A stretch of DNA of 64,000 bases from contig NZ_BSOA01000027.1 of the NCBI RefSeq assembly GCF_030160275.1, positions 1 through 64,000 of the forward strand, written 5' to 3'. Positions 50,597 through 59,737 of the stretch are shown in pieces. This stretch comes from Dyella flagellata. GTDB taxonomy: Bacteria; Pseudomonadota; Gammaproteobacteria; Xanthomonadales; Rhodanobacteraceae. Made by a program: the position numbers and the translations under genes. Numbering within the stretch: position 1 is the stretch's first letter; each line of letters begins with the position of its first letter. The notes beneath the pieces were generated by a model. That model was not told the DNA's origin and did no database searches. It saw only the letters and a program-made list of their open reading frames with translations.

Positions 50597-52159
50597 ATGG
50601 CTAAGAAGAATGAAAACTCACCCTTGCTGAGCCTGCGCCGTGCCGTTCCGGGCGACGTGCCGGGCTTGGTCGACCTCACCGCCCGCGTCTACACGCCCGA
50701 ATGGGGCCATGCGGCGGAAATGCTGCGCTCCCAGCAGACCCACTTCCCCGAAGGCCAGTTCGTGGTGGAGTACGAGGGCAATATCGTCGGCTATTGCGCG
50801 ACGTTCCGCATCGACGAATCGCTGGCGCTGAAACCGCACACCTGGATGCAGATCACCGGCGGCGGCATGGCTTCGCGCCACAACCCGGACGGCAACTGGC
50901 TGTACGGCATGGAAGTGGTGGTGCATCCTGATTATCGCGGCATGCGCATTGGCCAGCGCCTGTATCAGGCGCGCAAGCGGCTATGCATGGATCTGAAGCT
51001 GCGCGGCATCACCTTCGGCGGACGCATCCCCGGACTGGCGCGTAACGTCCAGCGTTATGGCAGCGCGGAGACCTATGTACAGGCGGTGATGGAAGGCCGC
51101 CGACGCGATCCGACGCTAAGTTTCCAGTTGGCCAACGATTTCGAGATCATTGGGCTGCTGCGCGGCTATGTGCCATCGGACTACGAGTCGCTTGGCTACG
51201 CCGCCCACCTGGTCTGGCGCAACCCCGCCCTGCTCGATCAACCCGACATACCCGCAGTGCAATCGCCCCGGCATCTGCCCGATTCGGTGCGCGTGGCAAC
51301 CGTGCAGTATCAACAGCGGCGCATCAAGTCGTTCGACGAATTCGCCACCCAGGTCGAATACTTCACCGACATCGCCGCGGACTACAACGCCGATTTCGTG
51401 ACGTTCCCGGAAATGCTCACCTTGCAGTTGCTGTCGATCGAGAATGAAGAACTGTCGCCGGTGGAAACCATCCGCAAGCTGAGCCACTACACGCCACAGG
51501 TGAAGGAACTCTTTGGTCGCCTGGCCGTGCGTTACAACATCAACATCGTGGGCGGCTCGCATCCTACCGAACAGTCCAATGGCGACATCCACAACGTGTG
51601 TTATGTATGCCTGCGCGACGGCTCGATCCATGAGCGCGAAAAACTCCATCCCACGCCAAGCGAACGCAACGTGTGGAACGTAACCGGCGGCGATGCCGCC
51701 GCGACCATCCAGACCGATTGCGGCCCGATCGGCGTGATGATCTGCTATGACTCGGAGTTTCCCGAAGTAGCGCGGCACCTCGCGGACCAGGGTGCCTTGA
51801 TGCTGTTCGTGCCTTTCTGCACCGACGTGCGCGAAGGCTATCTGCGTGTTCGCTATTGTGCCCAGGCGCGGGCGATCGAAAACCAGTGCTACGTGATCCT
51901 TTCCGGCAACGTCGGCAACCTGCCCGGGGTCAACAATTTCGACATCCAGTACGGACAAAGCTGCATCCTCACGCCCAGCGACTTCCTGTTCGCACGCGAC
52001 GGGGTGGCGGCCGATTCCACGCCGAACATCGAAACGGTGCTGTTCGCCGACCTGCGGCTGGAAGGCCTGGCGCGAGCGCGCAATGCGGGCACAGTGCAGA
52101 ACCTGAAGGATCGAAGGTATGACCTGTATGAGACGCGGTGGTTGAGGCAGTCGCGCTGA
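50597..52159 (+). CDS. GNAT acetyltransferase fused to carbon-nitrogen hydrolase (nitrilase superfamily)
   Basis: A 520-residue protein from ATG 50597 (AAAGGA nine bases ahead; ATG 50588 is also in frame). Residues 1-200 are a GNAT fold (VVVHPDYRGMRIGQRLYQARKRLC). Residues 230-510 are a CN-hydrolase with the triad Glu in FVTFPEMLTLQ, Lys in HEREKLHPTPSERN and Cys in VMICYDSEFPEV. This fusion is widespread in proteobacteria. The hydrolase may act on amides, the GNAT on amino or amine groups; no substrate is established here. It is divergent from hutF. Confidence 0.93.
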   Translation: MAKKNENSPLLSLRRAVPGDVPGLVDLTARVYTPEWGHAAEMLRSQQTHFPEGQFVVEYEGNIVGYCATFRIDESLALKPHTWMQITGGGMASRHNPDGNWLYGMEVVVHPDYRGMRIGQRLYQARKRLCMDLKLRGITFGGRIPGLARNVQRYGSAETYVQAVMEGRRRDPTLSFQLANDFEIIGLLRGYVPSDYESLGYAAHLVWRNPALLDQPDIPAVQSPRHLPDSVRVATVQYQQRRIKSFDEFATQVEYFTDIAADYNADFVTFPEMLTLQLLSIENEELSPVETIRKLSHYTPQVKELFGRLAVRYNINIVGGSHPTEQSNGDIHNVCYVCLRDGSIHEREKLHPTPSERNVWNVTGGDAAATIQTDCGPIGVMICYDSEFPEVARHLADQGALMLFVPFCTDVREGYLRVRYCAQARAIENQCYVILSGNVGNLPGVNNFDIQYGQSCILTPSDFLFARDGVAADSTPNIETVLFADLRLEGLARARNAGTVQNLKDRRYDLYETRWLRQSR

Positions 52160-52225
52160 AGCGCATGGCTCCTCCCGCCGGGAGCGAGCAAAGTCCGGCA
52201 ACAGCGTGTCTGTCATAATCTGTCG

Positions 52226-53656
52226 ATGTCAGTGCCTGAGCCCAAAGCCTCCAATCCCCGCCTGCGCGCCGTATTGGGCCACGAATTCTTCGCCCCTTAC
52301 CAATGGAAGCGCCGCATCGCGCTATGGAGCGGCGCGGTGCTGGTCGCGCTAGCCGCGATCCTGTTCGCCAAGGCCAGCGAGTGGGCCTACCGCCTGTTCC
52401 AGCAACTGCTGACCCACGGGACCTGGATCCCGCTGGTGCTTACGCCACTGGTTTTCGGCCTGTTGTGCTGGGTTACCGAGGGACGCCTGCGCGCGGCGCG
52501 CGGCAGCGGTATTCCGCAAGTGATTGCGACCATCCATGTGGAAGACGCCGGCTTTCGCGCGAAGATGCTGGCCCTGCCGATCGCGGCCAGCAAGATGGTG
52601 CTGACCTTGCTGGCACTGACCGTGGGCGCGTCGATCGGCCGCGAAGGGCCGACCGTACACGTCGGCGCGGGGCTGATGCATTGGCTCGGTCGACGCTTCG
52701 GTTTTGACGATCCCAAGGCCCTCTCGCGCTTTATCCTGGCCGGTGGCGCCGCCGGCATCGCCGCGGCCTTCAACACGCCGCTGGCGGGCGTGGTATTCGC
52801 CATCGAGGAACTGGCCGGCACCTTCGAACACCGCTTCAGTGGCTTGCTGCTTACCGCCGTGTTCGTGGGCGGCGTGGTGTCGATGGGCATCCTCGGCAAC
52901 TACGCCTATTTCGGCACGGTGCAGGCCAGCCTGCCGTTGGGGCATGCCTGGCTGGCTGTGCTGGAATGCGGGATCGTATGCGGTCTTGCGGGCGGGCTGT
53001 TCGCGCGCCTGATCCTGCTCAGCCAGCAGGGTCCGCTGGCAGCTATCGGCAGGCTGCGCGAGCGCTATCCGGTGCCGTTCGCAATCGGTTGCGGTCTGGC
53101 CCTGGCGGTGATTGGCGTGCTGTCGCATAACACCGTGTACGGTACTGGCTACACGCAGGCACGCGCGTTCGTGCAGGATGCCGCCGACACACCCGGGCAG
53201 GGTTTCGGTGTCCTCAAGCTGCTGGCCAACGTGGTGTCGTACTGGGCCGGCATCCCGGGCGGCATCTTCTCGCCGGCCCTGGCAGTCGGAGCCGGCCTGG
53301 GACACAACATCGCCTACTTTCTTCCGCATGTACCCGGCGAGGCAGTAGTGCTGCTGGGCATGAGCGCTTATCTGGCAGGCGTGACCGCTGCGCCGCTCAC
53401 CTCCGCCGTGATCGCGATGGAACTCACCAATAACCAGGCCATGGTGATACCGATCATGGCTACCTGCCTGCTGGCGCGTGCCGCGTCCTCCATTTTTTCG
53501 CGTACGCCGGTGTACAAGGATTTCGCCGAGCGCATGATCCGGGACTTTGAACAGCTGCACGCGGCGCAGCATGCCGCGATCGAGGACCTGGGAGCCACCA
53601 GCACGTTTGGCGAGCCAGTGGCGCCCGCCCCTTCCGATACTGAAGAATCAGAATGA
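52226..53656 (+). CDS. CLC-family chloride channel/antiporter
   Basis: A 476-residue membrane protein with about 12-18 helical segments. The selectivity filter motifs are [23 protein letters not shown] (with the gating Glu) and [35 protein letters not shown] matches the internal Glu region. It exchanges chloride for protons. No CBS domains are present. The 3' end overlaps the ATG of hutI (ATGA), an unusual pairing that is probably just tight packing. Confidence 0.94.
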   Translation: MSVPEPKASNPRLRAVLGHEFFAPYQWKRRIALWSGAVLVALAAILFAKASEWAYRLFQQLLTHGTWIPLVLTPLVFGLLCWVTEGRLRAARGSGIPQVIATIHVEDAGFRAKMLALPIAASKMVLTLLALTVGASIGREGPTVHVGAGLMHWLGRRFGFDDPKALSRFILAGGAAGIAAAFNTPLAGVVFAIEELAGTFEHRFSGLLLTAVFVGGVVSMGILGNYAYFGTVQASLPLGHAWLAVLECGIVCGLAGGLFARLILLSQQGPLAAIGRLRERYPVPFAIGCGLALAVIGVLSHNTVYGTGYTQARAFVQDAADTPGQGFGVLKLLANVVSYWAGIPGGIFSPALAVGAGLGHNIAYFLPHVPGEAVVLLGMSAYLAGVTAAPLTSAVIAMELTNNQAMVIPIMATCLLARAASSIFSRTPVYKDFAERMIRDFEQLHAAQHAAIEDLGATSTFGEPVAPAPSDTEESE

Positions 53657-54882
53657 TGAACTGGGATCTGCTACTCACCCACGCCTCGCTGGCGACCTTT
53701 GTCGGTCAAGCCAGTTACGGACTGCTGGAAGATGCCGCCGTAGCGTGCCAGGACGGGCGGATCGCATGGATCGGTTCGATGCGCGACCTGCCTGCCGCAT
53801 CGGCTGTCACGGCGCGCGAAGTGCATGACGTCGGCGGCGCCCTGGTCACACCAGGCTTGATCGACTGTCATACGCACCTGGTGTTCGGCGGCGACCGCGC
53901 GCAGGAATTCGATCTGCGTCTCAACGGCGCCACCTACGAAGAGATTGCACGCGCCGGCGGCGGCATAGTCTCCAGCGTGCGCGCCACGCGCAACGCAAGC
54001 GAAGACGAGCTGCTCGCGCAATCGCTGCCACGCGCTCGCGCCTTGCTTGCCGACGGCGTCACTACGCTGGAAATCAAGTCCGGCTATGGCCTGGAGCTGG
54101 AGGCGGAAAGGCGCATGCTGCGTGTGGCGCGCCGTATCGGCCAGGTGCTGGGGATTCACGTACAGACCAGCTTGCTTGGCCTGCATGCCCTGCCGCCCGA
54201 ATACAAGGAGCGCCGCGATGACTATGTCGACCTGGTCTGCCACGAACTGCTGCCGGTGCTCGCCGGCGAAGGTCTGGTGGATGCGGTGGACGCCTTCTGC
54301 GAAGGCATAGGCTTCAGCCGTGCCGAAACCCAGCGCGTGTTCGAGCATGCGCGACAGCTCGGCTTGCGCGTGAAACTGCATGCAGAACAGCTCTCAGATC
54401 TGGACGGTGCCGCGTTGGTAGCCGAGTTCGGTGGGCTCTCGGCCGATCATCTCGAATACCTGAGCGATGCGGGCATCCAAGCCATGTCTCGTGCAGGCAT
54501 CGTCGCGGTGCTGTTGCCCGGCGCGTTTTATGCGCTGCGCGAGACCAAGCTGCCACCGGTGGCGGCACTGCGCTCGCACGGTGTTCCGATCGCGATCGCG
54601 ACAGACTGCAATCCTGGTACGTCGCCCCTGCTCTCGCTGCGATTGGCGGCGAACATGGCATGCACTTTGTTCCGCCTGACTCCCGAAGAAGCCCTGCGTG
54701 GCATCACGGTGAACGCTGCACGTGCGCTGGGTTTATCGGATCGAGGGACGCTCGCGGTCGGCAAGCGCGCGGATCTGGTGGTGTGGAACGCGAAGCAGCC
54801 GGCCGAGCTTTGCTACTGGATCGGTGGCGAATTGGTGCGGCAGGTGTGGCTTGGTGGCGTGGCTGCACCCTCGCGCCGCTGA
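53653..54882 (+). CDS. hutI: Imidazolonepropionase
   Basis: A 409-residue cytoplasmic amidohydrolase starting [16 protein letters not shown] (ATG 53653, overlapping the CLC stop; ATG 53656 also possible). Conserved blocks are [22 protein letters not shown] (HTH metal ligands), [32 protein letters not shown] (metal His) and [19 protein letters not shown] (metal Asp). It opens the imidazolone ring to N-formimidoyl-glutamate, step three of histidine breakdown. hutF lies 3 kb upstream on the other strand. Confidence 0.95.
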   Translation: MMNWDLLLTHASLATFVGQASYGLLEDAAVACQDGRIAWIGSMRDLPAASAVTAREVHDVGGALVTPGLIDCHTHLVFGGDRAQEFDLRLNGATYEEIARAGGGIVSSVRATRNASEDELLAQSLPRARALLADGVTTLEIKSGYGLELEAERRMLRVARRIGQVLGIHVQTSLLGLHALPPEYKERRDDYVDLVCHELLPVLAGEGLVDAVDAFCEGIGFSRAETQRVFEHARQLGLRVKLHAEQLSDLDGAALVAEFGGLSADHLEYLSDAGIQAMSRAGIVAVLLPGAFYALRETKLPPVAALRSHGVPIAIATDCNPGTSPLLSLRLAANMACTLFRLTPEEALRGITVNAARALGLSDRGTLAVGKRADLVVWNAKQPAELCYWIGGELVRQVWLGGVAAPSRR

Positions 54883-54896
54883 TTTTTGCATCGACG

Positions 54897-54930
54897 CAAA
54901 GAAAAAGCCCCCGACTGGCGGAGGCTTTCT
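54897..54930 (-). terminator. Intrinsic terminator of the bTHX gene (also usable for hutI)
   Basis: On the minus strand, AAAGCCTCCGCCAGTCGGGG followed by GCTTTTTC forms a GC-rich hairpin running into a U-rich tail, 23 bases after the bTHX stop. The opposite reading, AAAAAGCCCCCGACTGGCGG, could also end hutI transcription. Confidence 0.75.
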
Positions 54931-54952
54931 CGGTTCCGGCAAGCAGACTCGC

Positions 54953-55120
54953 TCAGGCCGATTTCTTCTTCGGCGCGGGGGCAGCCTTCTTCACGGCCGC
55001 CGGCTTGGTCACGGCCGGCTTGGCGCCAGCCACCGCGGGCTTGGCCGAGTGCAGGCGGGTGTTGCCATAGCTGCTACGGTAGGTCTTGCCGCGACGGGTT
55101 TTGCGATCGCCCTTGCCCAT
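54953..55120 (-). CDS. 30S ribosomal protein bTHX
   Basis: A 55-residue gene read from ATG 55120 to TGA 54953. The protein begins MGKGDRKTRRGKTYRSSYGN, the invariant start of the bTHX/S31e-like family found in Thermus and many proteobacteria. After that it continues TRLHSAKPAV and a Lys/Ala/Pro-rich tail. It binds in a cavity of the 30S head. A strong terminator follows it. This small gene is easily missed. Confidence 0.93.
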   Translation of the reverse strand: MGKGDRKTRRGKTYRSSYGNTRLHSAKPAVAGAKPAVTKPAAVKKAAPAPKKKSA

Positions 55121-55199
55121 GGGAAATTCCTTGATTCGTCATGCTGTTGATGGCCAATCATCCTAGCAGCGGCAGGCCAAAGCGCAAGCGGGGCCAGGG

Positions 55200-56153
55200 C
55201 TAGTGATGGTGATGCCGGGCATTGCAGCCCGGGCTGCCATCCGGGCAGTCACCCGGGTCGATCTGCACCGTGGCGTGGCGGATGCCAAAACGCTCCAGCA
55301 GGGTGCGGTTGACCGCTGCCAGCGCACGCGCACCGGCGTCCTGATCGTGCAGTTCCAGGTGCAATGTGGCCATGCGTGAACCGGAAGCAAGCTGCCACAC
55401 ATGCAGATGGTGCACGTCACGGATCGACGTATCGGCACCGCGCAAGGCGGATTCCACTTCGTGCGGATCCATGCCCTCGGGTACACCCTCCAGCAGGATA
55501 TGGGTGGACCGCCGCAGCAGTTGCCACGCGCTGCGCAGGATCAACAGCGACACCAGCAACGATAACGCCGGGTCCGCCCAGTTCCAGTCCAGCCAGCGCA
55601 CCGCCAGGGCCGCCAGGACGGCGCCGACCGAGCCGAGCAGATCACCGAGCACATGCAGGCTCGCCGCGCCGATGTTCACGTCGTCATGGGCATGGTCGTG
55701 CAGGCTGCGCAACACGACCAGGTTCACCAGCAGGCCGATCACCGCCACCACCAGCATCACACCGGAAAGTATCGCCACCGGCTTGAAGAAGCGATCGATC
55801 GCTTCATAAGCGATGAAGCCGACCAGTACGAATTGCGTCAACGCATTCACGAAACCGGCCAGCACTTCCATGCGGCCATAACCATAAGTACGCCGCGCAT
55901 CGGCCGGACGGCGCGCCATCCGTGCAGCAAACAAGGCGAGCAGCAAAGCCGCCGCGTCCACCAGCATGTGGCCGGCATCGGCCAGCAGCGCGAGCGAGCC
56001 GGACCACCAGCCGCCCGCGGCTTCGGCAAGCATCATGCCCGCGGTGAGTACGAAGGCAAACAGCAATTTGCGCTCACGCCCCACTACGCTCGTGGCGTGG
56101 GCATGGGCGTGATGGTCATCATGACCGTGGGCGTGGCTATGCGCGTGATTCAT
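55200..56153 (-). CDS. Cation diffusion facilitator (Zn/Co/Cd exporter, ZitB/CzcD-like)
   Basis: A 317-residue membrane protein. The N-terminus is His-rich (HAHSHAHGHDDHHAHAHA), followed by about six TM helices. TM2 carries the metal site LLADAGHMLVDAAALLLALF and TM5 LHVLGDLLGSVGAV, both with Asp/His of the CDF transport site. The cytoplasmic domain ends with a His-rich GCNARHHHH. It exports zinc or related ions against protons. The gene follows a MerC-like gene on the same strand by 56 bases, downstream of zur, so the three form a zinc block. Confidence 0.93.
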   Translation of the reverse strand: MNHAHSHAHGHDDHHAHAHATSVVGRERKLLFAFVLTAGMMLAEAAGGWWSGSLALLADAGHMLVDAAALLLALFAARMARRPADARRTYGYGRMEVLAGFVNALTQFVLVGFIAYEAIDRFFKPVAILSGVMLVVAVIGLLVNLVVLRSLHDHAHDDVNIGAASLHVLGDLLGSVGAVLAALAVRWLDWNWADPALSLLVSLLILRSAWQLLRRSTHILLEGVPEGMDPHEVESALRGADTSIRDVHHLHVWQLASGSRMATLHLELHDQDAGARALAAVNRTLLERFGIRHATVQIDPGDCPDGSPGCNARHHHH

Positions 56154-56209
56154 GCCGTCATGCTAGGAAGCGGTACGGCCGTTACACAATCACCGCGCGT
56201 GCGCTCGGT

Positions 56210-56644
56210 TCAGCCGTGTGCGCATTGCGCGCCATGCACGTGGCCATGCAGGCGATCGAAGCGAAGGTTGAAGAAATGCGCCAAGGCCACCAGCAAGCCA
56301 CCGCAGGTTACCAGCGCGCTATGCACGATGATCGGGTAGCCTTCCGCGAACGTAACGCCCACCACCAGCAGCGTCAGTCCCGGCAAGGCCAGACGCAGCG
56401 GCAGTGCTCGATGGTGACGGCGATAACCGTTGACCAGGGCCACCAGCGCGAGCGAGCTGGCAAACAGCACGAACCCGCGCTCGAAGGCATGGTCGGCGAG
56501 AAAGCTCAGGCCAAGCAGCGGAAGAATCGCCAGCACGAAGGGCAAGGCGGCGCAGTGAACGGCACACAGGAACGACGCGGTGGCGCCGATGCGATCGGCG
56601 AGGTTCCACCAGCGGGCGCGCTGTTGTGTTGGCGTGGGATCCAT
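56210..56644 (-). CDS. MerC-domain membrane protein
   Basis: A 144-residue protein, start taken at ATG 56644 (MDPTPTQQRAR); ATGs at 56662 and 56698 are in frame, but the last lies inside a Zur-box-like sequence. Four hydrophobic segments are seen: FLCAVHCAALPFVLAILPLLG, FVLFASSLALVALV, LALPGLTLLVVGVTFA and IIVHSALVTCGGLLVALAHFF. The CAVHC motif is typical of MerC-like proteins linked to mercury or other soft-metal handling. The C-terminus is His-rich (HGHVHGAQCAHG). It probably contributes to metal traffic beside the CDF exporter. Confidence 0.82.
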   Translation of the reverse strand: MDPTPTQQRARWWNLADRIGATASFLCAVHCAALPFVLAILPLLGLSFLADHAFERGFVLFASSLALVALVNGYRRHHRALPLRLALPGLTLLVVGVTFAEGYPIIVHSALVTCGGLLVALAHFFNLRFDRLHGHVHGAQCAHG

Positions 56645-56690
56645 GGATAGGGACGGCACCATGCGGCTACCGGCGGGGGAGCCGGCGTTT

Positions 56691-56705
56691 TGTAACATTA
56701 TAACG
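56691..56705 (-). promoter_or_regulatory. Zur-box-like sequence
   Basis: On the minus strand CGTTATAATGTTACA lies between zur and the MerC/CDF genes. It agrees at about 12 of 15 places with the gammaproteobacterial Zur-box form TGTTATAATATAACA. The location near the probable start of the MerC-CDF transcript, next to the gene for a Zur-like protein, supports it. The consensus comparison is from memory. Confidence 0.5.
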
Positions 56706-56776
56706 TCCGCCAGGTATACGCAAGGGCGCCCCTGCCTGGTCAGGTCAAGCCGACAGGGACAAGCCGATGCAGGGCT

Positions 56777-57265
56777 TCAGGCCTTGCGGCACTGCTTGCA
56801 CACCCCGTGCACTTCCAGCGTCTGCGCCTGGGGACGGAAACCGAAGGCCTTGGCCTGGGCTTCGATCAGCTCGGCCACCCGCTCATCGCATACTTCCTGC
56901 GCGCTGGAACAGACGTCGCAGATCAGGAACGGCACTTGGTGCGCCTCGGCCGGGTGGTGGCAGGACACGAACGCGTTGATGGATTCCAGCTTGTGGATGA
57001 AGCCATGCTCCAGCAGGAAGTCCAGCGCACGGTAGACGGTGGGCGGGGCGGCGTTGCCATGGCGCTCACGCAGTTGATCGAGCAGGTCGTAGGCTTTCAC
57101 CGGCTTGCCGGCCGCCGCGATCAGCTCCAGCACCTCCTTGCGCAGCGGCGTCAAGCGCAGGCCGCGCTCCTCGCTGGCATGCTCTACCGCCGCCACGAAC
57201 GCCGCCGGTCCTTCGTGATGATGGTGGACGTGGACTTTGCTGGATGTGTCGTTGCTCAAGGGCAT
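56777..57265 (-). CDS. zur: Fur-family regulator, probable Zur
   Basis: A 162-residue protein from ATG 57265 with GAGGTGA ahead. The N-terminal His-rich stretch (VHVHHHHEGPAAF) precedes the winged helix (RGLRLTPLRKEVLELIAAAGKPVKAYDLLDQL, PPTVYRALDFLLEHGFIHKLES). The structural Zn site pairs are CDVC and CKQC and the His-rich region CHHPAEAH. Fur proteins with this CxxC pair arrangement near MerC and CDF genes are typically the zinc sensor Zur. A 9-bp dyad CCTCGGTG...CACCGAGG (57269-57292) lies at its own promoter. Confidence 0.88.
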   Translation of the reverse strand: MPLSNDTSSKVHVHHHHEGPAAFVAAVEHASEERGLRLTPLRKEVLELIAAAGKPVKAYDLLDQLRERHGNAAPPTVYRALDFLLEHGFIHKLESINAFVSCHHPAEAHQVPFLICDVCSSAQEVCDERVAELIEAQAKAFGFRPQAQTLEVHGVCKQCRKA

Positions 57266-57290
57266 TCACCTCGGTGGTGATCATACACCG

Positions 57291-57315
57291 AGGGCGCCCT
57301 GATCCATTCCACGCG
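57291..57315. repeat. Lone, degenerate MITE terminal repeat
   Basis: AGGGCGCCCTGATCCATTCC and the next bases ACGCG resemble the MITE terminal sequence (AGGGATGCTCTGATCTATTCC, then ACGTA). It lies between zur and the small membrane protein gene. No opposite end is found within 600 bases, so it is a fossil or solo end. Confidence 0.5.
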
Positions 57316-57321
57316 CCCTGC

Positions 57322-57594
57322 CTACGGGCGTGGCAACGGCGGGGGCTTGGCCGATTTTGGCGTCAGCAGCACCACGATCCAGCCGATCGGCCCCAGCACC
57401 AGCGCCCAGATCACGCCGGCCAGCAACTTTCCACGCCACCAGCCAAGTAAAGCCCCCACCGCCGCGAACGCCAGGTTCCACCAGAACAGCGCCGCCCACG
57501 GGATCATTGCCATCAGGTTGATGAAGATGTGCAGGAAAGCGTCGGGGGCGTCCATGTCGACGCCTTGGGTAGCCTTGGCCAGCAGCTCTTCCAT
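57322..57594 (-). CDS. Small hypothetical membrane protein
   Basis: A 90-residue protein. The N-terminus MEELLAKATQGVDMD is soluble, followed by two or three TM segments (FLHIFINLMAMIPWAALFWW, LAFAAVGALLGWWRG, LLAGVIWALVLGPIGWIVVLL) and a short Pro-rich tail PPPLPRP. I do not recognise a named family. It lies 14 bases after the gltX stop on the same strand and may be read from the gltX transcript. Confidence 0.65.
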   Translation of the reverse strand: MEELLAKATQGVDMDAPDAFLHIFINLMAMIPWAALFWWNLAFAAVGALLGWWRGKLLAGVIWALVLGPIGWIVVLLTPKSAKPPPLPRP

Positions 57595-57608
57595 GCGTGT
57601 GCTTCAGC

Positions 57609-59009
57609 TCATTCCTGAGCCAGCGCTAGCGCATCGTCAATACGCTTTAGCGCCACCTCACGCCCGGCGAGATAGATGGTGTGATCGATCGACGGCGACA
57701 CCTGCGTGCCGGTCATCGCCACACGCAGCGGCTGCGCGATCTTGCCCATGCCCAGTTCCAGCTTCGCGGCGACCTGCTCGATCACCTGATGGATCGGTTC
57801 GGGTTGCCAGGCGCATTCGGCGAGCAGTTCGCGTGCCGCTTGCAATACCTGCACCGCGCTCTCGTTCTTCAGATGCTTGGCGACCGCCTTGTCGTCCCAT
57901 TCGGTGATCGGGCCGTACCAGATCTTCGCACGCTCGGCCATCTCCTTCAGCGTATGCACGCGATCGCGCAGGGCGACGATCACGTCAGCCGGAGCGGGGC
58001 CCTTGCCGGTATCGATGCCGGCGCGTGCAAGGTGCCAGCCGAATTCGGCCGCCAGCGCCTGCGGATCGTCGGTCTTCAGGTAATGCTGGTTGAGCCACAG
58101 CAGCTTTTCGGTATCGAAGCGCGAGGCCGCCTTGTTGACGTCCGCGACATCGAACAGCTTGATCATTTCCTCGCGCGAGAAAATTTCCTGGTCGCCGTGC
58201 GACCAGCCCAGGCGCACCAGGTAATTGAGGATCGCGTGCGGCAGGAAGCCGTTTTCGCGGTACTCCATCACGCTCACCGAATTGGTGCGCTTGGAAAGCT
58301 TCTTGCCCTCCTTGTCCAGGATCATCGGCAAGTGCGCGAACTCAGGTACCTGCGCGCCGAGCGCCTGATAGATGTTGATCTGGCGTGGGGTATTGTTGAC
58401 GTGGTCGTCGCCGCGAATCACCTCGGTGATGCCCATGTCGATATCGTCGACCACCACGGCGAAGTTGTAGGTGGGCCAACCGTCGGAGCGGAAGATCACC
58501 AGGTCATCCAGCTCCGCATTGGCCCACTCCACCCTGCCCTTCACCTTGTCCTCGAACACCACCGTGCCTTCCAGCGGGTTCCGGAAGCGGATCACGCGGT
58601 TCGGATCGTCACGCAGCGGCTCATTGCGATCGCGGTAGTAGCCGTTGTAACGCGGCTTCTCGCCACGCGCCATGGCGGCCTCACGCATCGCCTCGATTTC
58701 TTCCTTGGATTCGTAGGCGTAGTAGGCCTTGCCGGCTGCCACCAGATCGAGCGCGACCTGCTTGTAACGCTCCAGCCGATGGGTCTGGTAGATCGGCGCC
58801 TCTTTGGCATTCAGATCGAGCCATTGCATGGCGTCGAGGATGGCCTGCACGGCCGCATCCGTGGAGCGCTCGCGGTCGGTGTCCTCGATGCGCAGCAGGA
58901 ACTCACCGCCGCGACGGCGCGCTTCCAGCCAGCAGTACAGCGCGGTGCGCGCACCGCCGATGTGCAGGAAACCGGTAGGACTGGGGGCGAAACGGGTGCG
59001 GACGGTCAT
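57609..59009 (-). CDS. gltX: Glutamyl-tRNA synthetase
   Basis: A 466-residue class I synthetase. Signature HIGH is [14 protein letters not shown] near residue 17 and KMSKS is [12 protein letters not shown] near residue 250; the anticodon-binding domain fills the C-terminal third. It charges tRNA-Glu. Length and motif positions are normal. The start at 59009 ([13 protein letters not shown]) is the universal GltX N-terminus. A small membrane protein gene follows. Confidence 0.97.
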   Translation of the reverse strand: MTVRTRFAPSPTGFLHIGGARTALYCWLEARRRGGEFLLRIEDTDRERSTDAAVQAILDAMQWLDLNAKEAPIYQTHRLERYKQVALDLVAAGKAYYAYESKEEIEAMREAAMARGEKPRYNGYYRDRNEPLRDDPNRVIRFRNPLEGTVVFEDKVKGRVEWANAELDDLVIFRSDGWPTYNFAVVVDDIDMGITEVIRGDDHVNNTPRQINIYQALGAQVPEFAHLPMILDKEGKKLSKRTNSVSVMEYRENGFLPHAILNYLVRLGWSHGDQEIFSREEMIKLFDVADVNKAASRFDTEKLLWLNQHYLKTDDPQALAAEFGWHLARAGIDTGKGPAPADVIVALRDRVHTLKEMAERAKIWYGPITEWDDKAVAKHLKNESAVQVLQAARELLAECAWQPEPIHQVIEQVAAKLELGMGKIAQPLRVAMTGTQVSPSIDHTIYLAGREVALKRIDDALALAQE

Positions 59010-59086
59010 GAGCTGGAGCGTGGCATCGGGACGGAACCTGAAATTTTAACCGATCGCGCCGTCGAACTCCCCTCTCCCGCCGGAAG

Positions 59087-59113
59087 GGAAGCTCTGATTT
59101 ATTCAGACCTTCC
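59087..59113. repeat. Imperfect 27-bp palindrome with IS5-like end sequence
   Basis: GGAAGCTCTGATTTATTCAG and ACCTTCC read from either side begin GGAAG. The reverse strand starts GGAAGGTCTGAATAA, similar to the IS5 terminal repeat GGAAGGTGCGAATAAG. The block GCTCTGAT.TATTC is shared with the MITE-like copies. It may be two abutted transposon ends or a solo remnant. Confidence 0.55.
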
Positions 59114-59135
59114 GAAGAAGGGTTGGGCGCCGCGG

Positions 59136-59570
59136 CTACTTCACGTGCACCGTGATCGTCTTGGACACCACCGGCGCATCAAAGGGGATGTGATTGGTAT
59201 CGCCCAGCTCCAACTGCAGCGTGTGCGTGCCGGGCGGCAGCTTCAGCGTGGTTTCGGTCTGGCCGCCGCCGAAGTGCAGGTGCTGCCCGTCCTTGGGAAT
59301 GGGCTGGCCAGCCATGGGCAGGGTTTTCACATCCACCAAAAGGTGATGGTGGCCGGTGTTTTCGTGGGCCACGCCGGCGGGCGCCACGCCCATGCCTTTC
59401 AGGCCGAAACGCACAGTAAAGGTTTGCGAGACGGTGGCGCCGTCCTGCGGCGAGATGATGTAGACCTCGGCGCCGACCGGAGCTTTGGTCACCGGCAGAG
59501 CCGGCACGTCAGCGGCCCAGGCAGCTCCGGCCACGGTAGTCAACGCCACAGCAAGCAGCATACGTTTCAT
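59136..59570 (-). CDS. Exported DUF4399 protein
   Basis: A 144-residue protein with a signal peptide (LLAVALTTVAGAAWAAD). The mature domain (EVYIISPQDGATVSQTFTVRFGLKGM, HENTGHHHLLVDV, DGQHLHFGGGQTETTLKLPPGTHTLQLELGD, PVVSKTITVHV) is a short beta-sandwich of the DUF4399 family. The HHH triplet suggests a metal-binding surface. The function is unknown; periplasmic. Confidence 0.92.
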   Translation of the reverse strand: MKRMLLAVALTTVAGAAWAADVPALPVTKAPVGAEVYIISPQDGATVSQTFTVRFGLKGMGVAPAGVAHENTGHHHLLVDVKTLPMAGQPIPKDGQHLHFGGGQTETTLKLPPGTHTLQLELGDTNHIPFDAPVVSKTITVHVK

Positions 59571-59737
59571 GTGTGAATCTCCTATCCAGACATCCGTTCA
59601 CGCAATCTAGCCGAGTTGGCCCCTTCAGGACATCGTTTTCGCCGTTCCGTAACACGCGTAACCGCCCTGTCACGTGAGCGCCATCGCCGCGAAACGGCGT
59701 AAGTTCAAGCTATCGCCGTACAAGACGAGGATGCGCC

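Noticed and set aside
57681-59576. Plus-strand 631-codon frame across gltX and the DUF4399 gene
   Set aside because: Antisense to the unmistakable gltX; repetitive HRL-type composition and no ribosome site.
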